From: Gammaproteobacteria bacterium
GTDB lineage: Bacteria; Pseudomonadota; Gammaproteobacteria; Ga0077536
Direction of reading: 5' to 3'
Length of the DNA stretch: 64,000 nucleotides
Assembly (NCBI GenBank): GCA_024234975.1
Contig: JACKNH010000005.1
Span: 62,001 to 126,000, forward strand
Shown here: in pieces, positions 17,275 through 26,064 of the stretch
How the letters are laid out: every line of letters starts with the position of its first letter
How positions within the stretch are numbered: the first letter of the stretch is position 1
Made by a program: the position numbers and the translations under genes
The notes under the pieces: generated by a model
Seen by the model: only the letters and a program-made list of their open reading frames with translations
Told to the model about the DNA's origin: nothing
Databases searched by the model: none

Positions 17275-17757
17275 CTAAGGCCGCTGCGGGGGACTGGTGG
17301 CGCCGGCGGGCTGCACATCGAATCTCACGGCGATATCGCCGGCATGTTCGAAATGCAGCACGGCGTCAAAGCTGTCGCCGGGTTGCAATGGCTTGCCGAG
17401 GCCGATGAACATCAGGTGATAGCCGCCGGGTTGCAGCACCACGGATTGACCGGGTTCGATGACAAGGCCGCCGTCCAGAGGTCGCATCCGCATCACACCA
17501 TCGGTCATTGTTACCGTGTGGATCTGCAGTTCCGCGGCCAGCGTTGTGCTGCCGGTGAGCAGCGTATCGGTGGTACTGCCGTGGTTGGTGATGACCATGA
17601 AGCCGCCACCGACAGTCTGCGTAGGTGGCGTCGCCCGTGACCAGGGCGTATCAATTTCAATGGCGCCGTTTCGAAAACTCTCGGCCCGGGCCGATGACGC
17701 TGCGACGCTGCATGCGGATGCAAGCAACGTGGCAGCCAGAGTGAGGCTGTACTGCAT
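17275..17757 (-). CDS. Periplasmic copper chaperone PCu(A)C
   Basis: A 160-residue exported cupredoxin-like protein. The Cu(I) site follows the family pattern: His80-x10-Met91-x22-His114-x-Met116 (QIH ... RMR ... YHLMF). PCu(A)C proteins deliver copper to the CuA/CuB centres of cytochrome oxidase or collect it during uptake. The N-terminus has a signal sequence with an ASACS segment that could serve as a lipobox. The ATG at 17757 has AAGGA upstream; an earlier in-frame ATG (17793) would add a charged tail before the signal peptide. It sits between DUF2946 and the TonB receptor. Confidence 0.92.
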   Translation of the reverse strand: MQYSLTLAATLLASACSVAASSARAESFRNGAIEIDTPWSRATPPTQTVGGGFMVITNHGSTTDTLLTGSTTLAAELQIHTVTMTDGVMRMRPLDGGLVIEPGQSVVLQPGGYHLMFIGLGKPLQPGDSFDAVLHFEHAGDIAVRFDVQPAGATSPPQRP

Positions 17758-17853
17758 GAGATGTTCCTTTTCCTGGCGGCATGAGTACCGCATGGCAATC
17801 GGCGCTGCAGCGGCGACGTGCGCCGATGCAACTGCCGGATCAACACATCGGGA

Positions 17854-18240
17854 TCAGGAAGGGAACGGCGGCGCGCGGGCAGGCGCAGGTCGTAGATAGC
17901 GGGGCGGCGGCGCAGTGGTGCCGGTGTCGGTGATGAAAGCAGTATCCAGCGCAAGCTCGGGTGGCGCAGGCACGGCAGCCGCGGGCAGCGCCAGATCGTC
18001 GGCGTGAGTACGGCAGAACGGACAGTGTGTGGCACCATCGCCGGTTGCCGGCGTATCCGTATCGATAGCGGTATCGACGACCGCAACACGGGCCAGCCCG
18101 ACCGCGGTACACAATTCCACCCAGCGAACGTTGCCGGGCGCCTGTGCCATCGAAATCGCCGGTGCCAGCGCGGCGAACAGCATCGCGGTGCACAGCAGGC
18201 GCGCAACGTATCGGCGTATCTTGGCAGGGATCTTCAACAC
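17854..18240 (-). CDS. DUF2946 family protein (copy 2), first gene of the copper-type operon
   Basis: A 128-residue protein with an N-terminal hydrophobic segment (LLCTAMLFAALAPAISMA), the VELCTAVGLARVAVVD stretch and the hallmark HCPFC. The C-terminal third is Ala/Pro-rich and probably disordered. The start is GTG 18240, which lies 6 nt after a TAGAAT -10 box, so this messenger also looks leaderless. It heads a four-gene minus-strand unit (DUF2946, PCu(A)C, TonB receptor, PepSY). A metal-handling role is inferred from this linkage; direct function is unknown. Confidence 0.8.
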   Translation of the reverse strand: MLKIPAKIRRYVARLLCTAMLFAALAPAISMAQAPGNVRWVELCTAVGLARVAVVDTAIDTDTPATGDGATHCPFCRTHADDLALPAAAVPAPPELALDTAFITDTGTTAPPPRYLRPAPARAPPFPS

Positions 18241-18246
18241 GGCGCG

Positions 18247-18276
18247 ATTCTAGTCGCTCGGACGACGCCGCGGCAA
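18247..18276 (-). promoter_or_regulatory. Sigma70-like promoter with no leader for the DUF2946/PCu(A)C/TonB operon
   Basis: On the minus strand, TTGCCG (18276-18271), an 18-bp spacer and TAGAAT (18252-18247). The GTG start (18240) begins 6 nt after the -10 box, the same geometry as the promoter at 1159-1186. Confidence 0.5.
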
Positions 18277-18461
18277 TAGGGGATGTCCGACGGGCCGGGA
18301 ACGCCCGCGGCCGCGAGTTGTCCATTCCCGCTCGCGTCGGGATTCAGTCCGGGCGGCATACGGTCTGCGCAGTGGCATCACCTGTCATCCACGCAGGTTC
18401 AAGCGTGGCCTTATCGACTTCGGTATGTTTTCGCGCATCTTGGCGTAACATTCGGGTCAGC

Positions 18462-19271
18462 ATGATCAGCACAGCCAGCAAGAGCCCAATCACTGTTTCG
18501 TCGGCGAGGATTCGGCGTCTGGTGAGGTGCGCGGGTATCTTGGCGGCGTTGGTGTCGTCGGCACCTGCCATGGCTGCGCAAGCCACCGTGGCGGTGGCGA
18601 CCAATTTTGCTGCCGCGATGAAAGTGCTTGCCGAAGATTTTCACCGAGCGTCGGGCCACGAGGTCATCGTCGCCACCGGGTCCACCGGCAAGCTTTACGC
18701 ACAGATCAGCCACGGCGCGCCGTTCGATGTATTTCTCGCCGCCGACCAGGACCATGTGCGGAAGTTGGAGCGCGATGGCAGCGTGGTGAAGGATTCGCGT
18801 TTCACTTATGCCCTCGGCGCGTTGACGCTATGGCGCCGTGACCCGACACCGATGGCAGGGCCGCCACAAGTGGTGCTTGCAAGCCCGGCAGTGCGTCATG
18901 TCGCCATCGCCAATCCCAGGCTGGCGCCTTACGGAAAGGCGGCGCAGCAGGTGTTGCAGCGCCTGAATCTCTGGGACGAGGTGGCGCCGCGCATCGTCAT
19001 CGGCCAGAACATCGGCGAAACATTTTCCATGGTCGCGACCGGCAATGCCGAGGTCGGTTTTGTCGCGCTCTCCAGCGTCTTTGATCTGCAAGGCGATGCG
19101 GCCGGCAGCCGTTGGGATATTCCTCAGTCGCTCTACGACCCCATCGCCCAGGATGCGGTGCTGCTGCGCCATGGCGCGGACAACACCGCCGCCATCGCCT
19201 TTCTCGATTTCCTGCGCTCGCCGGTGGCACACAAAATCATTCGCGGTTTTGGCTACGAGGTCATGCAATGA
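18462..19271 (+). CDS. modA: Molybdate ABC transporter, periplasmic binding protein ModA
   Basis: A 269-residue exported solute-binding protein. A long signal peptide ends at SAPAMA, followed by the family opening VAVATNFAAAMKVLAEDF. Later landmarks are GSTGKLYAQI, FLAADQDH and the C-terminal GFGYEV. ModA captures molybdate or tungstate for an inner-membrane ABC importer. ATG 18462 starts just before the basic signal-peptide region; the open frame upstream has no signal and is not coding. The stop overlaps the modB start (ATGA at 19268-19271). No modC follows. Confidence 0.92.
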   Translation: MISTASKSPITVSSARIRRLVRCAGILAALVSSAPAMAAQATVAVATNFAAAMKVLAEDFHRASGHEVIVATGSTGKLYAQISHGAPFDVFLAADQDHVRKLERDGSVVKDSRFTYALGALTLWRRDPTPMAGPPQVVLASPAVRHVAIANPRLAPYGKAAQQVLQRLNLWDEVAPRIVIGQNIGETFSMVATGNAEVGFVALSSVFDLQGDAAGSRWDIPQSLYDPIAQDAVLLRHGADNTAAIAFLDFLRSPVAHKIIRGFGYEVMQ

Positions 19272-19951
19272 ACGCGAGCTGGCCCGACTTCGGACCGTTG
19301 TGGGTGACATTACGGCTGGCCGGTGTCACCACGTTGTTATTGCTCATCGCCGCCACGCCACTGGCCTGGTGGTTGGCATTCGCGCGCAACCGTATGCGGC
19401 CATTCATCGAAGCGGTCATCGCCCTGCCGTTGGTGCTGCCGCCCACCGTGCTCGGATTTTACCTGCTGATACTGTTCAACCCGGATTCTGGCCTGGGCCG
19501 GTTCTGGTTGATGCTGACCGGGGATACGCTGACGTTTTCCTTCAGCGGTCTGGTGCTGGCTTCGATGATTTATTCGTTGCCATTCACAGTGCAGCCATTG
19601 CAGGCCGCGTTCGCTTCCATGGGGCGCGCGCCACTGGCCGCGGCGGCCATGTTGCATGCCTCACCGTTGGATGCATTCTTCACTGTCGCCGTCCCCATGG
19701 CGGCGCGCGGTTACCTGACGGCAGCGGTGATGACCTTCGCGCACACGGTCGGCGAATTCGGTGTGGTGTTGATGATCGGTGGCAATATCCCCGGGCGAAC
19801 CAAGGTCATCTCGATCGCGATTTATGAGCACGTGGAAACGATCGAATACGCCGCGGCGCATGTGCTGGCCGGTCTGCTGCTGGTGTTCTCTTTTGCGGTG
19901 CTGGCGCTGGTCTACTGGGTGAACCGTCGCCACGCCATGCGTGTGGCTTGA
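19268..19951 (+). CDS. modB: Molybdate ABC transporter permease ModB
   Basis: A 227-residue inner-membrane permease with five or six helices. It has the ALPLVLPPTVLGFYLL segment typical of ModB and an EAA-loop region (AAMLHASPLDAFFTVAVP) that would contact an ATPase. Overlap with modA by four bases (ATGA) indicates a coupled pair. The gene ends at 19951, and the next 280 bp up to the convergent dehydrogenase contain no ModC-like gene. The ATP-binding subunit must therefore be elsewhere, shared, or absent. Confidence 0.93.
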   Translation: MNASWPDFGPLWVTLRLAGVTTLLLLIAATPLAWWLAFARNRMRPFIEAVIALPLVLPPTVLGFYLLILFNPDSGLGRFWLMLTGDTLTFSFSGLVLASMIYSLPFTVQPLQAAFASMGRAPLAAAAMLHASPLDAFFTVAVPMAARGYLTAAVMTFAHTVGEFGVVLMIGGNIPGRTKVISIAIYEHVETIEYAAAHVLAGLLLVFSFAVLALVYWVNRRHAMRVA

Positions 19952-20169
19952 AAAGCGGCAGCCGTTTTGTAACGCAACCAGGTGCGTTGGCAGTGGTGGG
20001 GCGCCGCTTGCCGTTACAGCTTGCGTGACACGCTGTGAATCCATCCATGGACGCTCGGGCTTGGCATCCCTGCCTCGCACAGTCACGCAACTTGTAACGA
20101 CAAACGACTCTGCGCGCCGCGCAGGCCGCCGCGCCAGAGATAGCAATGGAATTGATGCTTTCTGGAGAG

Positions 20170-20201
20170 ACCGCTGCCGGTCAGAGAAGACCGGCAGCGG
20201 T
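20170..20201. terminator. Perfect 13-bp hairpin between convergent modB and the dehydrogenase gene
   Basis: ACCGCTGCCGGTC (20170-20182) pairs with GACCGGCAGCGGT (20189-20201) around a 6-nt loop. It lies between two convergent genes and could stop both, although neither side has a strong T-tract. A second small palindrome, GGCGCTG-AA-CAGCGCC (20212-20227), lies just beyond the minus-strand stop codon. Confidence 0.55.
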
Positions 20202-20231
20202 GATTCTTCAAGGCGCTGAACAGCGCCGCGA

Positions 20232-21953
20232 TCAGCGCGAGTAGGAGATGCGGTAGATCGTGTTGGTGCCGTCGTCGGCCAACAACAACGAGCCGTCGGG
20301 CATCTGTGCCAGCGCTACCGGTCGGCCCCAGGCGCCGGCGTCATCGACGATGAAACCGGTCAGAAAATCCTGGTATTCGCCGGTGGGCACGCCATCCTTC
20401 ATCTTCACTCTGACGACCTTATGCCCTGTGCGATGGCCACGGTTCCATGAGCCGTGCAACACCGCGAGTCCCTCCCCGACGTATTCCGCCGGGAACGCAC
20501 TGCTGCCGTTGCCTGCTTCATAAAAATCGAGGTTGGTCGCCGCGGAATGCGCGGTGTACGGAACGTCCGGCACGGTGATCTTGCCTTTCAGATCCGGGCG
20601 CGCGCCGGCATGCCGCGGGTCCTCATGATCACCCATGTAATACCACGGCCAGCCGTAGAAACGGCCCGGCATGACGCGGGTGGAATAGTCCGGCACAAGG
20701 TTGTCGCCCAAGGCGTCACGTTCGTTGGTCGTGCACCACAGTTGGTCACTGCCCGGTTGTCGCGTCAGGCTGACGCAGTTGCGGATTCCGGTGGCGTACA
20801 ACTTCGGCGGATTGCTGCTGCCGACTTCAAACGCCAGCACCGCGGCGCGATTCTCTTCCACACCCCAGGCTGCGCCGAGTCCACGTGCGGCTTCCCAGGC
20901 AGCGATTTCCGCCGCTGACTTGGCCGGCAGATCGTTCGCGCCATCAGCGACATTGCCCAGCGAGCCCACTGAAACGTACATCATCTTGCCATCGCGCGAA
21001 AACTGCAGGTCACGCGTGAAATGGCCGCCGCCGCGCGGCGAGAGCTGTTGCACAACGACTTCCGGTACGGCCGCGGCGACACGCTGCCCAGGTTGGTACG
21101 CATAACGCACGATGCGGTTCATTTCCGCCACGTACAGCCATTGCGGGTTGGCGGCCGGGTAGAACGCCATGCCATAGGGTTGCATCAGGCCTTGCGCGAA
21201 TACATCCGAACCGGCCAGCTTGCCGTCGGCCGACATGCGCAACACCTGGATACGGCCGGCGTTGGTCTCGGCGAGGAAGATATCGCCATTGGGCGCCACC
21301 TTCATTTCACGCGGGCCGGACAGTCCTTCACTGGCGAAGGTCTCGACCTTGAAGCCCGCCGGGACTGACAGCTTGGCGTCTGCCGGCTTGGGCACCACGC
21401 GTGGGAAATTGAATGCGGACGGCGTGACGAACGGCTCCGGTAGCGCGGCCAGATCCACGCGATGCATACGGCCCGGGGCATCCTGCTTCCATTCGCCTTC
21501 ACCTGGCGGTGGCGGCGGCGGATCGCCCGGCGGCGGGCCGAATCCTGGCCGGCGCGGCGCTTCCTTGAAGGTACCGTTCTTCAATGCTTCGAAATAGGCG
21601 ACGACGTTCTGGCGTTCATCGGAATCGGTGATCGGAATCACCATCGCTGATCCCGGCACTACGGTTGTCGGCGAGGTCAGGAACCGGTCCAGCGTCGCGG
21701 CATCCCAGATCAGCCCTGAATTGCGCAATGCATCGGTGTAGTTGAAACCGTCGCTGCCCGCGGCCTTGCGACCGAATACGCCGTGCAACAGCGGCCCCTG
21801 GGCGCCGCCACCGTCATTCTGTTCCGCGCTGTGGCAAAGCGCACATTGCTGGCGGAAGACTTCCTTGCCAGCGTTGGCGTCGGCGGCGAGCGCGAAACCG
21901 GGCGTTGTTCCCAGCAGCAGTGCAGCGGTGACAATTCGTCTGCGGATCGTCAT
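20232..21953 (-). CDS. Cytochrome c fused to PQQ-type sorbosone/glucose dehydrogenase-like beta-propeller
   Basis: A 573-residue periplasmic protein. Signal peptide, then a class I cytochrome c domain with CALCH (Cys37, Cys40, His41) and a likely axial Met in VPGSAMVIP. A Pro-rich linker (PPPGDPPPPPPGEGEW) joins it to a six-bladed propeller with the SGPREMKVAPNGDIFLAET and QPYGMAF motifs of L-sorbosone dehydrogenases. The propeller may oxidise a sugar-like compound and pass electrons to the heme. The ATG at 21953 has AAGGAA upstream; the longer open frame (to 22205) has no signal peptide. Confidence 0.88.
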   Translation of the reverse strand: MTIRRRIVTAALLLGTTPGFALAADANAGKEVFRQQCALCHSAEQNDGGGAQGPLLHGVFGRKAAGSDGFNYTDALRNSGLIWDAATLDRFLTSPTTVVPGSAMVIPITDSDERQNVVAYFEALKNGTFKEAPRRPGFGPPPGDPPPPPPGEGEWKQDAPGRMHRVDLAALPEPFVTPSAFNFPRVVPKPADAKLSVPAGFKVETFASEGLSGPREMKVAPNGDIFLAETNAGRIQVLRMSADGKLAGSDVFAQGLMQPYGMAFYPAANPQWLYVAEMNRIVRYAYQPGQRVAAAVPEVVVQQLSPRGGGHFTRDLQFSRDGKMMYVSVGSLGNVADGANDLPAKSAAEIAAWEAARGLGAAWGVEENRAAVLAFEVGSSNPPKLYATGIRNCVSLTRQPGSDQLWCTTNERDALGDNLVPDYSTRVMPGRFYGWPWYYMGDHEDPRHAGARPDLKGKITVPDVPYTAHSAATNLDFYEAGNGSSAFPAEYVGEGLAVLHGSWNRGHRTGHKVVRVKMKDGVPTGEYQDFLTGFIVDDAGAWGRPVALAQMPDGSLLLADDGTNTIYRISYSR

Positions 21954-22205
21954 TGAAGCGTTTCCTTGTTCGTTGATGAGGCAAAGGTCAGTTCGGACCA
22001 ACACCGTGGACAGCGGTTCCCACGGCATGCGCCCGAGGCCAGCATTAGACACCGCGGTGGCGGCCCAATGCCAGCAGCAGCGGGTGCTACAGTGGCAGTA
22101 GGCGCTGGCGCTGAAAAACCACGATTTCGCCCAGCTGGGCGGGAGGCTGGCGAAAATTGAACGGATCGTTCCGGAATCCAAAACGTTGAACGCATCATGT
22201 TGCAA

Positions 22206-23198
22206 TCAGCCCGGCAGTGCCAGCCGTTGCAACAACCAGAACGAGGCCAGTGAGCCGATCAGATACGGCGCCACGGTACGGACTGTGTGCGCTGCGGTCG
22301 GCAGCATCCCGCGCAGCGCTAGAAGCACCACAGTCACCGCGATGACAAATGCGACCTGACCTATTTCTATACCGATGTTGAACAGCAGCAGTGCACGTGT
22401 CACCGCATCCGCCGGTAGACCAATGTCCCGCAGCGCGCCAGCGAAGCCGAAGCCGTGCAAAAGTCCGAAGCAGAAGGCAATCAACCACGGTGCGTGGCTG
22501 GCCAGGGAGGGTTGTCCGCGCGCCACCTTCACCAGTTCTACCGCGACATACACAATACTGAGGGCAATGACGGCTTCCACAGCCGCGGGTTGCAGCCTGA
22601 CCAGGCCGAAAGCAGCACAGGCCAGTGTGATGCTGTGTGCCACCGTGAATGTGGTGATGGTGATGAGCAGCGCCCGCAGGCTGTGGATCAACAGAATGAG
22701 TCCGAGCACATACAGCAGGTGGTCGTAGCCGCTCCAGATGTGTTCGACGCCGAGAACCAGATAGCGTGGCAGGCCGGGCGTGGACGTCGCGGCATCAGGT
22801 ATCTCAAGCTCAGGGTGTACGGGTTTGATCAGCGTGCTGAACTCGCGGCCGTTGGCGTAGCGGATCTGCACCATGACATCGGTGATCGTGCGGTCCAGCC
22901 CGCGAATCGATAGCCTCTGTCCGGCCAGCGGAACATCGCTGGCGGTGACATGCCACTGCTTGATCAACGCCTGCTCGGTGGTGTAACGCGTATCCGGCTC
23001 GCCGTCCAGCCATCCCGCTGATAACAACGGCGCAATGGAAATCGTGTACTCGCCGGCAATGGGTTGCCGCCAGAGGATGTCGACGGCGCCGTCCGCGGCT
23101 TCGGCCATCTCGATGGCGGCGGGACGCACCTCGTGCGCGTAAGCGAGCGGTGCCAGTGCCAATAGCAACAAGCAAACCAGAACATCACGCACGGTCAC
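22206..23198 (-). CDS. HupE/UreJ-like membrane protein
   Basis: A 330-residue protein. A signal peptide (LLLLALAPLAYA) precedes HEVRPAAIEM and a beta-rich exported domain of about 140 residues, and then six or seven helices with the HupE/UreJ signature GYDHLLYVLGLILL, HSITLACAAFG and LLHGFGFAGAL. The conserved His residues suggest nickel or other metal transport, but this two-part subtype is uncharacterised. The start is GTG 23198, sharing three bases with the upstream gene's TGA (GTGA), so it is translated with the PPIase gene. Confidence 0.85.
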   Translation of the reverse strand: MTVRDVLVCLLLLALAPLAYAHEVRPAAIEMAEAADGAVDILWRQPIAGEYTISIAPLLSAGWLDGEPDTRYTTEQALIKQWHVTASDVPLAGQRLSIRGLDRTITDVMVQIRYANGREFSTLIKPVHPELEIPDAATSTPGLPRYLVLGVEHIWSGYDHLLYVLGLILLIHSLRALLITITTFTVAHSITLACAAFGLVRLQPAAVEAVIALSIVYVAVELVKVARGQPSLASHAPWLIAFCFGLLHGFGFAGALRDIGLPADAVTRALLLFNIGIEIGQVAFVIAVTVVLLALRGMLPTAAHTVRTVAPYLIGSLASFWLLQRLALPG

Positions 23199-24070
23199 GG
23201 CTGCTCCGCGCCAGCGCGCACAACTGCGTAGCGGGCACGCATAGACCGCAGCGCATCGGCGTAGGCGCGCTCGCGCGCCTGCCGGCTCCACGCGGCGGTC
23301 ACCGCTTCGCGCACCGATTCAAACGCCGGCGTGACCGGCTCAACGCGCTTTTCGATCAATACCAGATGCAACCCGTAACCGGACCTTACCGGTCCCTGCC
23401 AGGTTCCGGTCGGCAGGCTGAACAGCTGCTCGGCGAACGCGGTCTGACCGAAGATACCGCGGGCGTTCACCGGATCGAGATCGGCATAGTGGCTGTTGAG
23501 TGCGAAGCGGTCGGCCAGCGATTGCGCCGTGGTGATGTCGTCACGCGTCAGCGCGGCAAGCGCCTGTTGTGCGCGCTGCATCGCCGCGACGGGATCATGG
23601 TCGACGTTGAAGTAGAGGTGGCTGAAGCTGACCTTGGCCGGTAGCAGGAAGTCGGCGGCATGCGCTGCGTAGAATTTGCGTAATTCTTCGTCGTCGGCGA
23701 CCGGTGTCGCCTGGCCGTCGCGCAACAGGAATTCGAGCTTCTGCACCATGCGTCGGCGGATGATTTCGTCCTGTTCGGCAAGACCCGCGCGCAGCGCTTC
23801 GCGGTAGAGGATTTCCTCGTCGATATAATTTTCCACCAGGCGCTTTGCGGTGATCGCGTCCGGCCTGGCGCCGAACTGCACTTCGTACAGGTTCTCAAGG
23901 TAACGGACCTGCGCGGCATCGATGGTGATCGTCCGCGCGGCGCTGTCGTGGCCGTCGGCGCGATATTGCGCGTACGCATAGATCAGCCCGCCCAATAGCA
24001 GAAATTGCAACAGAGGTTCGCGCAGCAGCGCGGCGAAGCGCGTGGAAATGGGCCGCGGGTTCGTTGTCAT
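23195..24070 (-). CDS. Periplasm-facing PpiC-type peptidyl-prolyl isomerase
   Basis: A 291-residue protein with an N-terminal membrane anchor (LLREPLLQFLLLGGLIYAYAQY), a SurA-like helical region (VRYLENLYEVQFGARPDA, VENYIDEEILYREAL) and a C-terminal rotamase domain (FSHLYFN, GIFGQTAFAEQLF, WQGPVRSGYGLHLVLIEKRV). It should act as a chaperone or isomerase facing the periplasm. It is coupled to the HupE/UreJ gene by a GTGA overlap and lies divergently, 130 bp away, from the DUF3604 gene. This three-gene neighbourhood suggests a shared role, such as maturation of the membrane protein. Confidence 0.88.
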   Translation of the reverse strand: MTTNPRPISTRFAALLREPLLQFLLLGGLIYAYAQYRADGHDSAARTITIDAAQVRYLENLYEVQFGARPDAITAKRLVENYIDEEILYREALRAGLAEQDEIIRRRMVQKLEFLLRDGQATPVADDEELRKFYAAHAADFLLPAKVSFSHLYFNVDHDPVAAMQRAQQALAALTRDDITTAQSLADRFALNSHYADLDPVNARGIFGQTAFAEQLFSLPTGTWQGPVRSGYGLHLVLIEKRVEPVTPAFESVREAVTAAWSRQARERAYADALRSMRARYAVVRAGAEQP

Positions 24071-24117
24071 CGGGTGTTTGCAGGAGGTACCAGGAAATGA
24101 AAATCGGGTGACGCGGT

Positions 24118-24146
24118 TTGCCGGTGCCGCAACGGTTCCGGATAAT
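24118..24146 (+). promoter_or_regulatory. Sigma70-like promoter for the DUF3604 gene
   Basis: TTGCCG at 24118-24123, a 17-bp spacer and GATAAT at 24141-24146, 55 nt before the GTG start. It lies in the divergent gap with the PPIase gene. Confidence 0.4.
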
Positions 24147-24200
24147 CTACCAATTCAATGCCGGCAAGGCCAAGGCACGACCAATTCGTCAGGGGGAAGC

Positions 24201-26027
24201 GTGAATTCAACCAGCCAATCCAGAGTCATCCGAACCGCCGCCGCGGGTTTGCTTGCCATTGCAATGGTATCGGTGGCTCATGCCCGGCAAGGCGATGACA
24301 GCGTGCCGCGCAATCCATTACGCAATGCCTACTTCGGTGACCTGCATCTGCATACCATCCATTCGTACGACGCGGCATGGGCCGGTGCGCGTACCACGCC
24401 ACGCGATGCCTACCGCTATGCCCAGGGTTTCCCGGTGGTGTACATGGGGCAGACCGTTCAGCGCAAGGCGCCGCTGGATTTCCTGGCCGTCGCCGATCAC
24501 TCGGAGTACATGGCGGTGGCGATGGAGATTCTGCAGCCCGACGGGCCGTTCTCGCAGACCGACTGGCCGCCGCAGATGCTGGCGGAAGGTCTGCCGGGAT
24601 TCAGGAAGCTGCTGACCTCGGGGTTTTACGGCAACGAATATTATCCGGAGTTGAACACCGAAGCGCTCAAACGCAGCAACTGGCAGGACGTGATTGATGT
24701 CGCCAACGAGTTCAACCAACCCGGCCGCTTCACCACTTTCGCGGCGTACGAGTGGTCCAACACGCCGGGCGGCGCACACTTCCATCGCGTGGTGGTGTTC
24801 CCCGGGCCGAAATATCCGGAAGTGCCATTCAGCGCGCTGGACTCGCGTCACCCCGAGGACTTGTGGCGTTACGCGGATAACAATCGTGCCAACGGCATCG
24901 ACTCGGTACTGATTCCACATAACACCAATCTGAGCAATGGCCTGCATTTCTCCTACAACGATTCCTACGGCAACCCGATCACCCGGGAATTTGCCGAGCA
25001 GAAGGCGCGCAACGAGGTGCTGGTGGAGATGACCCAGATCAAGGGCACCAGCGAGACTCATCCCATGTTGTCGCCGGATGATGAGTTCGCCGGGTTCGAA
25101 ATCATCGAACACTGGAATGGTCAACAACCGGGCGAAATCCACGGCAGCTATGCACGCGAAGGGTATGCGCGAGGCATGGAGATCGCCGAACGCGTCGGCG
25201 CCAATCCCTATCAGTACGGCATGATCGGTTCCAGCGATTATCACTCCTCGACATCAGCCACCGAAGAGGACAATCACACCGGTGCGTTGGGCGAAGGCGA
25301 TTTCCCCTTTGGTGAAAACATCGAACGCGTGCTGACGGCCACCAACCCCGTGCTGCGCGCGCCGATCGCGGCGTTGTCCGCCAGTGGCGTTGCCGGCGTA
25401 TGGGCGGAGCAGAACACGCGCGAGGCGATCTTCGCCGCCTTCCAGCGGCGTGAAGTGTTCGCAACGTCCGGGCCGCGTATCCGCGTGCGCCTGTTCGCCG
25501 GTGATTATCCACAAGGGCTGGTCGAGCGTGGGGGCTGGCTGAGCACGGCTTACGCGCAAGGCGTCGCCATGGGGGGTGAAATCGCACCTCGCGCGGCCGG
25601 TGCCGAATCGCCCGGTTTCATCGTTCATGCATTGAAAGATCCGGATGGCGCCAATCTCGATCGCATTCAAATCATCAAGGTGTGGCGGGAAAACGGCGCA
25701 AGCCGCGAGCAGGTTGTCGACGTCGCCTGGTCAGGCGCACGGACCCGGGACCCTTCGACGGGCAAGGTGCCGGCTGTTGGTGATTCCGTCGATCTCACGA
25801 CTGCGACCTATACCAACGATATTGGCGCCGCGGAACTCGCCGGTGAATGGCGTGACCCCGAGTTCAATGCCAGTGCACGCGCGGTCTATTACGCACGTGT
25901 GATTGAAATTCCGACGCCGCGCTGGCCGACGTATCTCGCGGTCCGAAACAACATGCCCGTGCCGGGTTCGGTACCGGCGACGCATCAGGAACGGGCGTGG
26001 ACATCCCCCGTTTTCTACAACCCCTGA
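24201..26027 (+). CDS. Exported DUF3604 (PHP-fold-like) protein
   Basis: A 608-residue exported protein of family DUF3604. Signal peptide (AAAGLLAIAMVSVAHA), then YFGDLHLHTIHSYDA, the metal-site opening of PHP-type phosphoesterase folds, followed by LDFLAVADHSEYM, FAAYEWSN, VLIPHNTNLSNG and GMIGSSDYHSS. The His/Asp set could bind two or three metals, so a hydrolase is likely, but no substrate is established. GTG 24201 follows a GGGGA stretch and puts the start directly before the signal sequence. Its frequent partners in related bacteria, PPIase and HupE genes, lie divergently upstream. Confidence 0.87.
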   Translation: MNSTSQSRVIRTAAAGLLAIAMVSVAHARQGDDSVPRNPLRNAYFGDLHLHTIHSYDAAWAGARTTPRDAYRYAQGFPVVYMGQTVQRKAPLDFLAVADHSEYMAVAMEILQPDGPFSQTDWPPQMLAEGLPGFRKLLTSGFYGNEYYPELNTEALKRSNWQDVIDVANEFNQPGRFTTFAAYEWSNTPGGAHFHRVVVFPGPKYPEVPFSALDSRHPEDLWRYADNNRANGIDSVLIPHNTNLSNGLHFSYNDSYGNPITREFAEQKARNEVLVEMTQIKGTSETHPMLSPDDEFAGFEIIEHWNGQQPGEIHGSYAREGYARGMEIAERVGANPYQYGMIGSSDYHSSTSATEEDNHTGALGEGDFPFGENIERVLTATNPVLRAPIAALSASGVAGVWAEQNTREAIFAAFQRREVFATSGPRIRVRLFAGDYPQGLVERGGWLSTAYAQGVAMGGEIAPRAAGAESPGFIVHALKDPDGANLDRIQIIKVWRENGASREQVVDVAWSGARTRDPSTGKVPAVGDSVDLTTATYTNDIGAAELAGEWRDPEFNASARAVYYARVIEIPTPRWPTYLAVRNNMPVPGSVPATHQERAWTSPVFYNP

Positions 26028-26064
26028 GCGGGGCAGTTGCCGATACCACGCTGCCCTGAAAGTG

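Noticed and set aside
24097..24111. AGGAGG followed by a tiny frame ATG AAA ATC GGG TGA before the DUF3604 gene
   Set aside because: The possible leader peptide is only four codons, and the better promoter (24118-24146) lies downstream of it, so it would not be transcribed from that promoter.
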